Shown: piece after piece, positions 50,066 to 58,499 of the stretch
Layout of the letters: the number at the start of each line of letters is the position of its first letter
How positions within the stretch are numbered: the stretch's first letter is position 1
From: Streptomyces dioscori
GTDB taxonomy: Bacteria; Actinomycetota; Actinomycetes; Streptomycetales; Streptomycetaceae
Assembly: GCF_003024195.1 (NCBI RefSeq)
Contig: NZ_KZ679038.1
Span: forward strand, 558,001-622,000
DNA length: 64,000 nucleotides
Direction of reading: 5' to 3'
The notes under the pieces: model-generated
Database searches by the model: none
What the model was told of the DNA's origin: nothing
Seen by the model: the letters and a program-made list of their open reading frames with translations, nothing else
Position numbers and translations under genes: made by a program

Positions 50066-52660
50066 GTGACCCGTTCCAGAGGAAGTTCCGGAGAAGAATC
50101 CACGAAGAGCTCCGGGGGACCGACCCGGCGCGAAGCCGTCGCCGTGTCCGTGGCCGCTCTGGGCGGCGCCGCGGCGCTGACCGCCGGACTCCCCACCGCC
50201 GCTGCCGCAGCCACAGCCGCCCCACGGACAGCCCCCGCCGTTCAGCCCTGGCGTGACCGGAGGAAGTCGGCCGCCCGCCGAGCCGACGCCCTCCTCGCCG
50301 CCATGACGCTCCAGGAGCAGATCACGCTCGTCACGGCGGTCGACGTGGCCGACTTCGCGCCCCTCGCCCACCTCGGTGTCCCGGCCATGACCCGCGTGGA
50401 CGCCTCCGACGGCCTGCGCGGCGACACCGGAGCGACCGCCTTCCCCGCCCCCAACGCGCTGGCGGCGACCTTCGACACCGCCCTGGCCGAACGCTACGGC
50501 GCTGCCATCGGCGCGGAGGCCCGCGGCAAGGGCTGGAACGTCCTGCTCGGCCCGACCGTCGACATCGACCGCAATCCCCGCAACGGCCGCGAGGCCGAGT
50601 CGTACGGCGAGGACCCCCTCGTCAACGGGCTGATCGGAGCCGCCGTCACCCGGGGCTTCCAGAAGAACGACGTCATCGCCCAGATCAAGCACTTCACCGT
50701 CTACAACCAGGAGGAGGGCCGCAACACCCTTGACGTACGGGTCTCCGAGCGGGCCCTGCGCGAGGTCCACTACCCGGCCTTCGAACACACCGTCCGCGGC
50801 GGCGGCGCCCTGTCCGTCATGGGCTCCTACCCCCGGGTCAACGGGGTGTTCGCCTGCGAGAACCCGCACCTCATCGGCGCCCTCAAGAACGACCTCGGGC
50901 TCAAGGGCTACCTCGGCACCGACTACTACCCCTCGGGGGACCGGGTCGCGGAGATCAACGCCGGTGTCGACTCCGCCGCCCTCACCCCCGACACGCCCAA
51001 GGCCGCCTTCACCGACGGCCGGATCCCGCAGGAACGCACCCGGGACGCCACCCGCCGCATCCTGTACGCCCTGTTCGCCTCCGGTGCCTACGACCATCCG
51101 CTGCCGGAGACACCCGCCGAGGTGGTGACCACCGCCGCGCACCAGGCGCTGGCCCGGATCACCGGAGAGCAGGCCACCGTCCTGCTGAGGAACAAGGGCG
51201 GCCTCCTGCCGTTGTCGAGGAACAGGACGGTCGCCGTGATCGGCCCGGCGGGCAAGGACGCCATCACCGGTGTGGAGGGCTCGTCCTACGTCGACCCGGG
51301 CGACTTCACCACCGCCCTGGACGCGATCAGGGCCAAGTCGGGCGCCTCCCGAGTGCTGTTCTCCCAGGGCAGTCTCGGTGATGTCGCGCTGCCCACGATC
51401 CCGGGTGCCGTCCTCACCACCCCCGACGGCGAGCCCGGCCTGCACGCCGAGTGCTTCGCGGGCGAGGACCACTCCGGCAGCCCGCTCACCACCACGACGG
51501 CGGGGAACATCGACTTCCGTGGCGCCCCGGTCGGCGCCCTCCCCGCCGCGTGGTCGGCCCGCTGGACCGGCCGCCTCACCCCGCCCGTCACCGGCCCGGT
51601 CCGTATCTCGGCCCTGCTGGCGGGCGCCGCGAAGATCGTCGTGGACGGGGTGACGCTCCTGGACGAGTCCCGCTTCCTCTGGGACTCCTTCTTCGGCCCC
51701 AAGGAGAGCGCGATCGGCGGTGTCACCGAGCTGACCGGCGGCAGGGCCGTCGACATCACGGTCGAGTACAGCACCAGGGACGCCGGCTTCCGGGGTCCCG
51801 GCCTGACCCTCGGCTGGCAGCCCGAGTCGCTCATACCGGCCGCCGTCGCGACGGCGAAGAAGGCCGACGTGGCGGTGGTGTTCGTCAACAACTACACCGG
51901 CGAGGCCTTCGACCGCGACAACCTCTCCCTGCCCGGCGACCAGGACCGGCTCATCGAAGCCGTCGCCGCCGCCAACCCGAACACCGTCGTCGTCCTCAAC
52001 ACCTCGGGACCCGTGCTCATGCCGTGGCTGGGCAAGGTGAAGGGCGTCCTGCAGGCCTGGTACCAGGGCGCCGCGACCGGCACCGGCATCGCCAACATCC
52101 TCTACGGCGACGCCGAACCCGGCGGCCGGCTCCCCGTCACCTTCCCCGCCGACGAACAGCAGGGCCCCGCCACCTACACCGGCGCCAATAACGACAACCC
52201 CGCCAACACCATCGCGTACGACGAAGGCATCTACATCGGCTACAAGTGGTACGACAAGCACGGTGCCAGGCCCCTCTTCCCCTTCGGCCACGGGCTGTCG
52301 TACACCTCCTTCCGCTACGGCACGGCACGCGTGCGCAGCCTCGGCCGTGGGGACCAGGCCGCCGAGGTCACGGTCGAGGTGCACAACACCGGCCGGCGTA
52401 CGGGATCCGAGGTGGTCCAGGTCTACGCAGGCCACCTGCCGACCAGGGCCGACACCCCGGCCAGGACCCTCGTCGGCTTCGCCCGCGTCGAGCTGGAAGC
52501 AGGTCGGCGCAGGAGTGTCGGTGTCACCGTCAGCCGGCGCGCGCTGTCCTACTGGGACGAGAGGGGCGGCCGCTGGGTGACCCCCACCGGCCAGGTACCC
52601 GTGTACGTCGGACGCTCCGCCGCCGACCTCGACCATGTCGGCAGCATCACCGTCAAATGA
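50066..52660 (+). CDS. Exported GH3 beta-glycosidase with PA14 domain
   Basis: An 864-residue enzyme. The N-terminus has a twin-arginine motif (TRREAVAVSVAAL) and a long Ala-rich signal region to about residue 55. The GH3 N-domain has GPTVDIDRNPRNGREAESYGEDP, KHF at the substrate site and nucleophile Asp near 286 in GTDYYP (most relatives read SDW). A PA14 carbohydrate-binding domain is inserted at about 455-590. The GH3 C-domain has LSLPGDQDRLIEAV and the end is a fibronectin III-like domain. GTG 50066 has GAAGGAGA upstream. Export contrasts with the intracellular GH78 of the same operon, so it may trim beta-linked sugars outside the cell before uptake. Confidence 0.92.
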   Translation: MTRSRGSSGEESTKSSGGPTRREAVAVSVAALGGAAALTAGLPTAAAAATAAPRTAPAVQPWRDRRKSAARRADALLAAMTLQEQITLVTAVDVADFAPLAHLGVPAMTRVDASDGLRGDTGATAFPAPNALAATFDTALAERYGAAIGAEARGKGWNVLLGPTVDIDRNPRNGREAESYGEDPLVNGLIGAAVTRGFQKNDVIAQIKHFTVYNQEEGRNTLDVRVSERALREVHYPAFEHTVRGGGALSVMGSYPRVNGVFACENPHLIGALKNDLGLKGYLGTDYYPSGDRVAEINAGVDSAALTPDTPKAAFTDGRIPQERTRDATRRILYALFASGAYDHPLPETPAEVVTTAAHQALARITGEQATVLLRNKGGLLPLSRNRTVAVIGPAGKDAITGVEGSSYVDPGDFTTALDAIRAKSGASRVLFSQGSLGDVALPTIPGAVLTTPDGEPGLHAECFAGEDHSGSPLTTTTAGNIDFRGAPVGALPAAWSARWTGRLTPPVTGPVRISALLAGAAKIVVDGVTLLDESRFLWDSFFGPKESAIGGVTELTGGRAVDITVEYSTRDAGFRGPGLTLGWQPESLIPAAVATAKKADVAVVFVNNYTGEAFDRDNLSLPGDQDRLIEAVAAANPNTVVVLNTSGPVLMPWLGKVKGVLQAWYQGAATGTGIANILYGDAEPGGRLPVTFPADEQQGPATYTGANNDNPANTIAYDEGIYIGYKWYDKHGARPLFPFGHGLSYTSFRYGTARVRSLGRGDQAAEVTVEVHNTGRRTGSEVVQVYAGHLPTRADTPARTLVGFARVELEAGRRRSVGVTVSRRALSYWDERGGRWVTPTGQVPVYVGRSAADLDHVGSITVK

Positions 52661-52755
52661 TCCGGACCCAGGGGAAGTCTGCCGAAACCCGGCTCGTCGA
52701 AGACCGGCTCATTGAAAACCGGCTCGTTGAAAACCGGTTTGTCGAAGACCGGTGA
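52657..52755 (+). CDS. Possible 32-residue repeat peptide overlapping the GH3 stop
   Basis: ATG 52657 overlaps the GH3 stop as ATGA. The frame reads MIRTQGKSAET followed by four copies of a pentad like RLVED/RLIEN/RLVEN/RFVED. It is translation-coupled by position only. It may be an accident of the 15-bp DNA repeat beneath it. Confidence 0.25.
   Translation: MIRTQGKSAETRLVEDRLIENRLVENRFVEDR
52684..52752. repeat. 15-bp tandem repeat with CCGG cores
   Basis: Four to five units of the type ACCGGCTCGTTGAAA follow each other at 15-bp steps just after the GH3 gene, differing by G/A and C/T changes. The last copy is ACCGGTG. Each CCGG core is locally palindromic (AAACCGGTTT in one). Confidence 0.7.
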
Positions 52756-52832
52756 TATTGCCGATGGCCGTGCCCTCCGCCGGGCTCGACAGTGGCACGG
52801 CCGGCCACCGGTCGGCGCCGTCGGCAGAGCTG

Positions 52833-52871
52833 CCGGACGTGCCGCACGGGTCCTTCGTGCGGCACGTCCGG
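52833..52871 (+). terminator. Terminator after the GH78/GH3 operon
   Basis: A perfect 15-bp stem (CCGGACGTGCCGCAC / GTGCGGCACGTCCGG) with a 9-nt loop separates the glycosidase operon from the polyester hydrolase gene, whose start lies 38 bp further on. Confidence 0.8.
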
Positions 52872-52908
52872 TCCGGCGGCACATCACGGCCGAGAGGACG
52901 ACTTCGTC

Positions 52909-53871
52909 GTGCAGCAGCACTCGCAGAACAGCTCGCTCACCCCCGGAACGCCTTCCCCCGGGTCCGCCGTCCACAGCCGCCGCGACCGCGGGGGCAGGAC
53001 CGCGAAGCGGATGACCGGTGCCCTCGCGGCGCTGGCCGCCGTCGTGGGTCTCAGCTCCCTGGCGACTCCCGGGGCGCACGCCGCGGACAACCCCTACGAG
53101 CGCGGCCCCGCCCCCACCACGTCGAGCATCGAGGCGGCACGCGGTTCGTACAGCGTGTCGCAGACGTCCGTCTCGTCGCTGTCGGTCACCGGCTTCGGCG
53201 GCGGAACCGTGTACTACCCGACGAGCACCAGCGACGGGACGTTCGGCGCGGTGGCCATCTCCCCCGGGTACACCGCGACCGAGTCCTCGATCGCGTGGCT
53301 GGGACCGCGGCTGGCCTCCCAGGGCTTCGTCGTCTTCACCATCGACACCCTGACGACCCTGGACCAGCCCGACTCGCGCGGCCGCCAACTGCTGGCCGCA
53401 CTGGACTACCTCACCGAGCGCAGCAGCGTACGCACCCGGATCGACAGCAGCCGGCTCGCGGTGGCGGGCCACTCGATGGGAGGCGGCGGCAGCCTCGAAG
53501 CAGCCAAGTCCCGCCCGGCCCTGCAGGCGGCGATCCCGCTGACCCCCTGGAACACCGACAAGTCCTGGCCCGAGGTCCGCACACCCACCCTCGTCTTCGG
53601 AGCGGACGGTGACACGATCGCCCCGGTCGCCTCGCACGCGGAGCCGTTCTACGGAAGCCTGCCCTCGTCCACCGACAAGGCGTACCTGGAACTCAACAGC
53701 GCCACGCACTTCACGCCGAACTCGTCCAACACGACGATCGCGAAGTACAGCATTTCCTGGCTGAAGCGGTTCGTGGACAACGACACCCGCTACGAGCAGT
53801 TCCTCTGCCCGCTGCCGCGGCCGAGCCTGACGATCGAGGAGTACCGGGGCAACTGCCCGCACACCTCCTGA
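52909..53871 (+). CDS. Secreted polyester hydrolase/cutinase, PETase type I-like
   Basis: A 320-residue exported alpha/beta hydrolase closely resembling Thermobifida cutinases. After a long signal region ending ATPGAHA (cleavage near 58), the mature protein opens [10 protein letters not shown]. The catalytic triad is Ser189 (GHSMGGGG), Asp235 (GADGDTIAP) and His267 (ATHFTPN), with Trp214 in LTPW. Ser-Trp, Ser-Asp and Asp-His spacings (25, 46, 32) equal those I recall for TfCut2 (130, 155, 176, 208). Phe follows the His and the loop after it is short, as in type I rather than Ideonella PETase. Cys300 and Cys316 can form the C-terminal disulfide. GTG 52909 has GAGAGGA upstream; ATG 53011 is an alternative. 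Natural substrate: cutin or similar polyester. Confidence 0.93.
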   Translation: MQQHSQNSSLTPGTPSPGSAVHSRRDRGGRTAKRMTGALAALAAVVGLSSLATPGAHAADNPYERGPAPTTSSIEAARGSYSVSQTSVSSLSVTGFGGGTVYYPTSTSDGTFGAVAISPGYTATESSIAWLGPRLASQGFVVFTIDTLTTLDQPDSRGRQLLAALDYLTERSSVRTRIDSSRLAVAGHSMGGGGSLEAAKSRPALQAAIPLTPWNTDKSWPEVRTPTLVFGADGDTIAPVASHAEPFYGSLPSSTDKAYLELNSATHFTPNSSNTTIAKYSISWLKRFVDNDTRYEQFLCPLPRPSLTIEEYRGNCPHTS

Positions 53872-53889
53872 GTCGGCACCCGATGAGCA

Positions 53890-53930
53890 GCCGGTGGGCG
53901 GTCGTGCGGGGAACGCGGCCGCCCACCGGC
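53890..53930 (+). terminator. Terminator after the polyester hydrolase gene
   Basis: A perfect 12-bp stem (GCCGGTGGGCGG / CCGCCCACCGGC) with a 17-nt loop starts 19 bases past the stop codon. With the hairpin upstream of the gene it marks a single-gene transcript. Confidence 0.8.
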
Positions 53931-53959
53931 GCTGTGCCGGCGCGGCTCTCCGGGCACGG

Positions 53960-53975
53960 CTGTGCGGCCGCACAG
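53960..53975. promoter_or_regulatory. 16-bp perfect palindrome upstream of LAL regulator
   Basis: CTGTGCGGCCGCACAG lies 145 bp ahead of the large LuxR-type gene in a 248-bp gap. It could be an operator. No regulator is suggested by its sequence. Confidence 0.35.
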
Positions 53976-54119
53976 ATCTGCGATGCCGCCGCTGGGCACA
54001 CGTACACGGGAATCCCGGCCCCGGGCCGTGTCGGCGCAGGTGGGAGAGGGAAACCGCCTGCCGGGAGGCGCCGGACGGAGAGCTTCCGCCTCTCGCCGCG
54101 CGAAAGTAACGTCACAGGG

Positions 54120-57101
54120 ATGACCGGACGGACGAACGCGCCCCAGTCTCCCCCACCGCGGTCTCCCGCACCGCAGTCACCCCCACAGTCACCCTCACCG
54201 CAGTCACCTCCACCGCAGTCACCTCCACCGCGCTCTCTTCCGCTGCACGGCCGGAGCGCGGAACTCGCCGCGTTGTCAGCCGTGTCGGACCTGTCCGGCC
54301 CGGACGCCCCGGTGCTCGTACTCGCAGGGGATCCGGGCCTCGGCCGTACCGCGCTGATCGCCTGGGCGGCCCGCTCCTTCGCGGCCGGGCCCGTGCTGCG
54401 CGTACGGGCCAGTCGTGCGGAGTCCGCACTGCCGCTGAGCGGAGTCCACGCGCTGCGGTGTGCCGCCGACGGTCTCCCGGGCGGACGAACCATCGGCGTC
54501 CCGGATCCCGGGACGGCACCGGAGTGGCTGCTCCGGTCGCTGACCGACGCCGCCGCGGGCTCACCCCTGCTGGTGTGCGTCGACGACGCGCACCTGTGGG
54601 ACGCTCCCTCGCGGGCCGCCCTGGGCTTCGCCGCCCGACGGCTCCCCGCGGCCGGGCCGGTGCGGCTGCTCCTCACGGTCGCCGGGCCGCACGCCTCCGA
54701 TCCCGACTTCGCCGCACTGCCCGTCCTGACGCTCGGCCCGCTGCCGTCGTCCGCCATGGACGCGCTGCTCGACGGCGCGGCGTACGGGCCGGTCGACCCG
54801 GCCGTCCGCGCGGAACTGCTGGACGAGGCCCAGGGCAATCCGGCCCTGCTGCGCGCGCTGGTGGCCGGGCTGTCCGCCGAAGAGCTGTCCGGCGCACGCC
54901 GGTTGCCGTGGCCCCTGCCCGACGCCGAAGCGCTGCGGAGTGTGGCGGGCGCGCAGCCGGCGGGGTTCTCGGCCGCCGCGTTCGACCTCCTCCTGCTGGT
55001 GGCGGCCGCGCACGAGCACGACCCCGAGGGCGTCGGCGCCGACGCCGACCTGGTCCGCGGGGCGGCGGCGCGGTTCGGCCGGGCGCGGACCGCCCTCGAC
55101 ACTGACCGGCTCCCGGACGTGCTGGCGCTGTCCGACGGCCGGTTCCGCCTCGCCGGCCCGCTGATCCGCAGGGCCGTGCACGCCTGTGCTCCTCCCGACC
55201 GGCGGCGCGCGGCCCACCGGGCCCTCGCCCGCGTTCTGGAGAGCGAGGGGCACGGGTTCGTCGCGCTCCTCCATCGGGCCTGGTCGGTCGCCGGGCACGC
55301 CCCGCCGTTGGCGGACCAGCTGTCCGCCGCCGCGGCCGACCCGCGCGTCGCCGCGTCCCGCGCCCAGCGTTCGGTGGCGTACGTCCGGGCCGCGGAGCTG
55401 ACGGCGGACCCGCGCGAACGGGCGGAGCACCTGACCTCGGCGGCCGGGCAGGCGCTGCTCGCGGGCCGGGCGCGGGTGGCCCGCCGGTTGGTCGGCCGGG
55501 CCGTCGACGGCGGCGCCCTGCCCGCCGTCGTCCGGGGGCGTTCGGCCTGGGTGCGGGGAGTCCTCGCGTTGCGTGACGGCCCCGCGGCCGACGCCGGTGA
55601 GGCCCTGCTGCTGGCCCGCTCCCTGCTCGCCGCCGACGATCCGGCGCACGCCCTGCTCGCGGGGCTCGCCGCGGCGGAGGCCGCCTGGGCGACGGGAGAC
55701 TCCGTCGCCTGTCTGCGGGCACTGAACGCGGCGGACCGTACCGCGGTGGCGACGGCGACAGCGGTCGTGCACGGGCGGGCGGGCGCGGACCGGCCGGCGG
55801 TCCGCCGAGCCGCGGGGCGGGCCTCCGTCGCCCGCGCGGCCACCCGTTCCGGGGTCCCGCACTCGGCGGCCCCCGCCGCCGAACCTGACGGCCTGCCGCG
55901 GGACTACCTGAACGGCATGCGGGCGATGCTGGAACGGGACTTCGGCCGGGCCATCCCCTGGCTGCGACGCGTGGTCGAACACGCCTGGGAGGAGGACGGG
56001 CCGGAGCGGCTGCTGTGGTCGGGCGCGGCGGCCCTCCTCCTGGGGGACGTGCCCGCCGCCTGCCGGATCGGCGCACGGACCCTCGCGACGGCCCGCTCCC
56101 ACGGCCCGGAGGCGGCCGTACCGCGGGCCCTGGAGCTGCTGGCGTACGCGGAGTTGAGGACGGGGCAGCACGCGCGGGCCCGGGCGCACGCGGAGGAGGG
56201 ACTTCGAGCCGCGCAGCGGTACGGGCAGAGCAATGTGGCGGCCCACCACCATGCCGTGCTGGCCCTGGCGGCGTCGATCGCGGACGAGTCGACGCTCGTC
56301 GCGCGCCACGCGGACGCCGCGCTGACCACCGCACGGCGTCACGGGCTGATGCAGGCGGCCACCCTCGCCGAATGGGCCTCGGGCCGGGCCGACCTGGGGC
56401 GCGGGCGTCCGTTCGAGGCGGCTGCCCGGCTCGGCCCGCTGGTCCGTCCGGGCCCGGACGGTGGCCACTTCGCCGTACGCATGCTGGTCATGCCCTGTTA
56501 CGTGGAGGCCGCCGTGCTCGCCGGGCAGCGGGAGGACGCCCGCGCGGTCGTCGAGGAGTTCGCGCTGTGGGCGCGCTTCGGCGCGGACGTGCAGGCGCCC
56601 GCCCAACTCGCCCGGTGCCGCGCGCTGGTGGCCGACGCGGACCGGGCCGACGCACTGTACGAGGACGCCCTCGCCCTGCACGCGCAGGCGGGCGGCGACT
56701 TCGAGCAGGCGCGTACGCGGCTGTTGTACGGCAAGTGGCTGCGCAGACGGCGCAGGCTCCGGGAGGCGGGCGGCTGTCTGCGGGCCGCGCTGGTCGCCTT
56801 CGAGCGCTGCGGCGCCCGTATCTGGGCGGAGCAGGCGCGGGCCGAACTCAGGGCGAACGGGGCCGCTCCGGCCGCGGCGCGGGCCGGTGCGCTGGACGGC
56901 CTCACGCCGCAGCAGCTGCGGATCGCACGCTGTGTGGCCGAGGGCGCCACGAACCGGGAGGTGGCGCTGCGCCTGGCCGTGAGCACCCGCACGGTGGACT
57001 ATCACCTGCGGAAGGTGTTCGCCGTGCTCGGGGTGCGCTCGCGGGTCGAACTGTCACGGATGGTGGAGCAGCCGGTCAGGGAGAGCCCACACCCTGCCTG
57101 A
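54120..57101 (+). CDS. Large ATP-binding LuxR-family (LAL) transcriptional regulator
   Basis: A 993-residue regulator. A Pro/Ser/Gln-rich N-terminus (6-40) is made by a tandem DNA repeat. An AAA-type ATPase domain follows with Walker A-like GDPGLGRT (70-77), where Arg replaces the usual Lys, and Walker B LLVCVDDAHLW near 145-155. The middle is helical and TPR-like. The C-terminal helix-turn-helix (about 930-990) reads LTPQQLRIARCVAEGATNREVALRLAVSTRTVDYHLRKVF. ATG 54120 is the best start, although the frame stays open upstream to 53883. LAL proteins are often pathway-specific activators, but no obvious target cluster adjoins it. Confidence 0.88.
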   Translation: MTGRTNAPQSPPPRSPAPQSPPQSPSPQSPPPQSPPPRSLPLHGRSAELAALSAVSDLSGPDAPVLVLAGDPGLGRTALIAWAARSFAAGPVLRVRASRAESALPLSGVHALRCAADGLPGGRTIGVPDPGTAPEWLLRSLTDAAAGSPLLVCVDDAHLWDAPSRAALGFAARRLPAAGPVRLLLTVAGPHASDPDFAALPVLTLGPLPSSAMDALLDGAAYGPVDPAVRAELLDEAQGNPALLRALVAGLSAEELSGARRLPWPLPDAEALRSVAGAQPAGFSAAAFDLLLLVAAAHEHDPEGVGADADLVRGAAARFGRARTALDTDRLPDVLALSDGRFRLAGPLIRRAVHACAPPDRRRAAHRALARVLESEGHGFVALLHRAWSVAGHAPPLADQLSAAAADPRVAASRAQRSVAYVRAAELTADPRERAEHLTSAAGQALLAGRARVARRLVGRAVDGGALPAVVRGRSAWVRGVLALRDGPAADAGEALLLARSLLAADDPAHALLAGLAAAEAAWATGDSVACLRALNAADRTAVATATAVVHGRAGADRPAVRRAAGRASVARAATRSGVPHSAAPAAEPDGLPRDYLNGMRAMLERDFGRAIPWLRRVVEHAWEEDGPERLLWSGAAALLLGDVPAACRIGARTLATARSHGPEAAVPRALELLAYAELRTGQHARARAHAEEGLRAAQRYGQSNVAAHHHAVLALAASIADESTLVARHADAALTTARRHGLMQAATLAEWASGRADLGRGRPFEAAARLGPLVRPGPDGGHFAVRMLVMPCYVEAAVLAGQREDARAVVEEFALWARFGADVQAPAQLARCRALVADADRADALYEDALALHAQAGGDFEQARTRLLYGKWLRRRRRLREAGGCLRAALVAFERCGARIWAEQARAELRANGAAPAAARAGALDGLTPQQLRIARCVAEGATNREVALRLAVSTRTVDYHLRKVFAVLGVRSRVELSRMVEQPVRESPHPA

Positions 57102-57186
57102 GCGACCCTGGCAGTGTCCGCGAGAACAGGCGGGAGCAGGAGGGAACAGGCGGCAGCGGGAGAAAGCGCACGTGGGCCGGCCGGCG

Positions 57187-57981
57187 TCACGGCAGGATGG
57201 AGTCGACGTATCCGCCGTCGACCCGCAGCGCGCCCCCCGTGGTGGCCGACGCCTGGTCGGAGCTGAGGTACACGACCATGTTCGCGATCTCCTCCGGCTC
57301 GATCAGCCGTTGCAGCAGGGACTGCGGTCGGTGCTCCTTCATGAAGGCACGCTGGGCCTCGTCCCACGGGAGGTCACGGTCGACGAGCCCGTACACGAAG
57401 TCCTCGACGCCTCCCGTGTGCGTGGGGCCGGCGATGACCGAGTTCACCGTGACGCCGGTGCCCGCCGCCTCCTTCGCGAAGCCCCGGCTCACCGCGAGCA
57501 GGGCGGTCTTCGACATGCCGTAGTGGATCATCTCCGCGGGGATGACGACGGCCGAGTCGCTGGCGATGTTCTGGACGCGCCCCCAGCCCCGCTCCGTCAT
57601 GCCCGGCAGGTAGGAGCGGATCAGCCGCACGGCCGCCAGCACGTTGACCTCGAAGTAGCGGCGCCATTCGTCGTCGGTGATCTCCAGTGGGTCCGCGGAC
57701 CCGAAGATCCCGAGGTTGTTGACGAGGATGTCCACCTGCGGCAGGGCGTCCACGACCTGCGCCGCCCCCTCTTCGGTGGTCACGTCCGCCGCCACGGGTA
57801 CCACGTCCGCGCCGGGCACGTCCTCGGCCAGCCGGGCCGCGCTCTCCTCGGCGCGCTGTTCGCTCCGGCCGTTCACGGCGACCCGGGCGCCGGCCCGTGC
57901 GAGGCCGGTGGCGATCGCCGCGCCGATTCCCTGGGTGGACCCGGTGACGAGTGCCGTGCGGCCGGTCAGATCGATGCGCAT
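57187..57981 (-). CDS. SDR-family oxidoreductase
   Basis: A 264-residue classical SDR: TGSTQGIG near residue 12 binds the cofactor, NNLGIFG is the structural motif, IASDSA gives the Ser, and HYGMSKTA the Tyr and Lys. The C-terminus (YLSSDQASATTGGALRVDGGYVDSI) is canonical. The ATG at 57979-57981 has AAGGGG upstream, chosen over an upstream start that would add 14 residues. It is convergent with the LAL gene and divergent from the GAF-ANTAR gene. The substrate is unknown. Confidence 0.9.
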   Translation of the reverse strand: MRIDLTGRTALVTGSTQGIGAAIATGLARAGARVAVNGRSEQRAEESAARLAEDVPGADVVPVAADVTTEEGAAQVVDALPQVDILVNNLGIFGSADPLEITDDEWRRYFEVNVLAAVRLIRSYLPGMTERGWGRVQNIASDSAVVIPAEMIHYGMSKTALLAVSRGFAKEAAGTGVTVNSVIAGPTHTGGVEDFVYGLVDRDLPWDEAQRAFMKEHRPQSLLQRLIEPEEIANMVVYLSSDQASATTGGALRVDGGYVDSILP

Positions 57982-58135
57982 CTCGTACGCCCCTTCCTCT
58001 GCGTTCGTCGGCTGGGTACCCATTCAGCCACTCCTGCAACAAGGGACGCCTGCTCAGAACCTCCAGATGGTCGCCGCGCCGCCGGGTCCGGATCGCCGCT
58101 TCGGCGCGGAGCGGCGGTTCGGCCGCCGTGCGAGT

Positions 58136-58195
58136 TGCCCTCCTGGCAGCCGGGCGAGACGGCGGGAGTTGCCTCGCCGACGCGCCAGGAGGGCA
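58136..58195. promoter_or_regulatory. 60-nt nested stem-loop element
   Basis: TGCCCTCCTGGC (58136-58147) pairs perfectly with GCCAGGAGGGCA (58184-58195). Inside it GGCGAG (58153-58158) pairs with CTCGCC (58173-58178). As RNA it would form a two-step stem on either strand. As DNA it is a large operator-like dyad. Confidence 0.5.
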
Positions 58196-58248
58196 GGACC
58201 GGAACCACGAACGATGTCGGCGATGCGGCTCCGGCCGGCCTCGGCAGT

Positions 58249-58299
58249 CGGTCAGGGCTCGGGGGCCGGGAGCCTGTGCTGCGGTCGAGAGCCCGACCG
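58249..58299. promoter_or_regulatory. Second inverted repeat in SDR/ANTAR intergenic region
   Basis: CGGTCAGGGCTC (58249-58260) pairs with GAGCCCGACCG (58289-58299) with one bulged A. It follows the first element by 53 bp. Confidence 0.4.
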
Positions 58300-58499
58300 C
58301 GCCTGCGCCGAGCCTAGAGGAGGAGCGGCGATGATCGGAAGCAAGGCCGGTCACATGACTCGGGGTGACCATGGCTCGGGGTGACCACGGACCGGGCGGA
58401 GGCCGGTCGCCTCCCGTTTGGAAGTGTCCTGGGCGGAAACCCGGAGGGCACCCCGTTCCCGGCGGGACTCCGGGGAAACGTGTGGAGAGTGAGGCCGAC

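Larger units (their letters stand above)
57982..58499. other. 518-bp intergenic region with nested inverted repeats
   Basis: The gap lies between the divergent SDR and GAF-ANTAR genes. It holds two inverted-repeat elements (58136-58195, 58249-58299) and no convincing coding frame. CGGGTGACC/CGGGGTGACCA is repeated near 58360-58390. The last 100 bp should carry the GAF-ANTAR promoter, but I cannot place it. Confidence 0.5.

Noticed and set aside
49787..52636. Minus-strand frame of 949 codons opposite the GH3 gene
   Set aside because: It is antisense to the GH3 enzyme and its residue make-up reflects the complementary codon positions.
52684..52752. CRISPR-like array
   Set aside because: Units are 15 bp with no unique spacers and there are no cas genes nearby.
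54561..57005. Minus-strand frame of 814 codons opposite the LAL regulator
   Set aside because: Shadow frame. The plus strand has Walker B and LuxR helix-turn-helix motifs.
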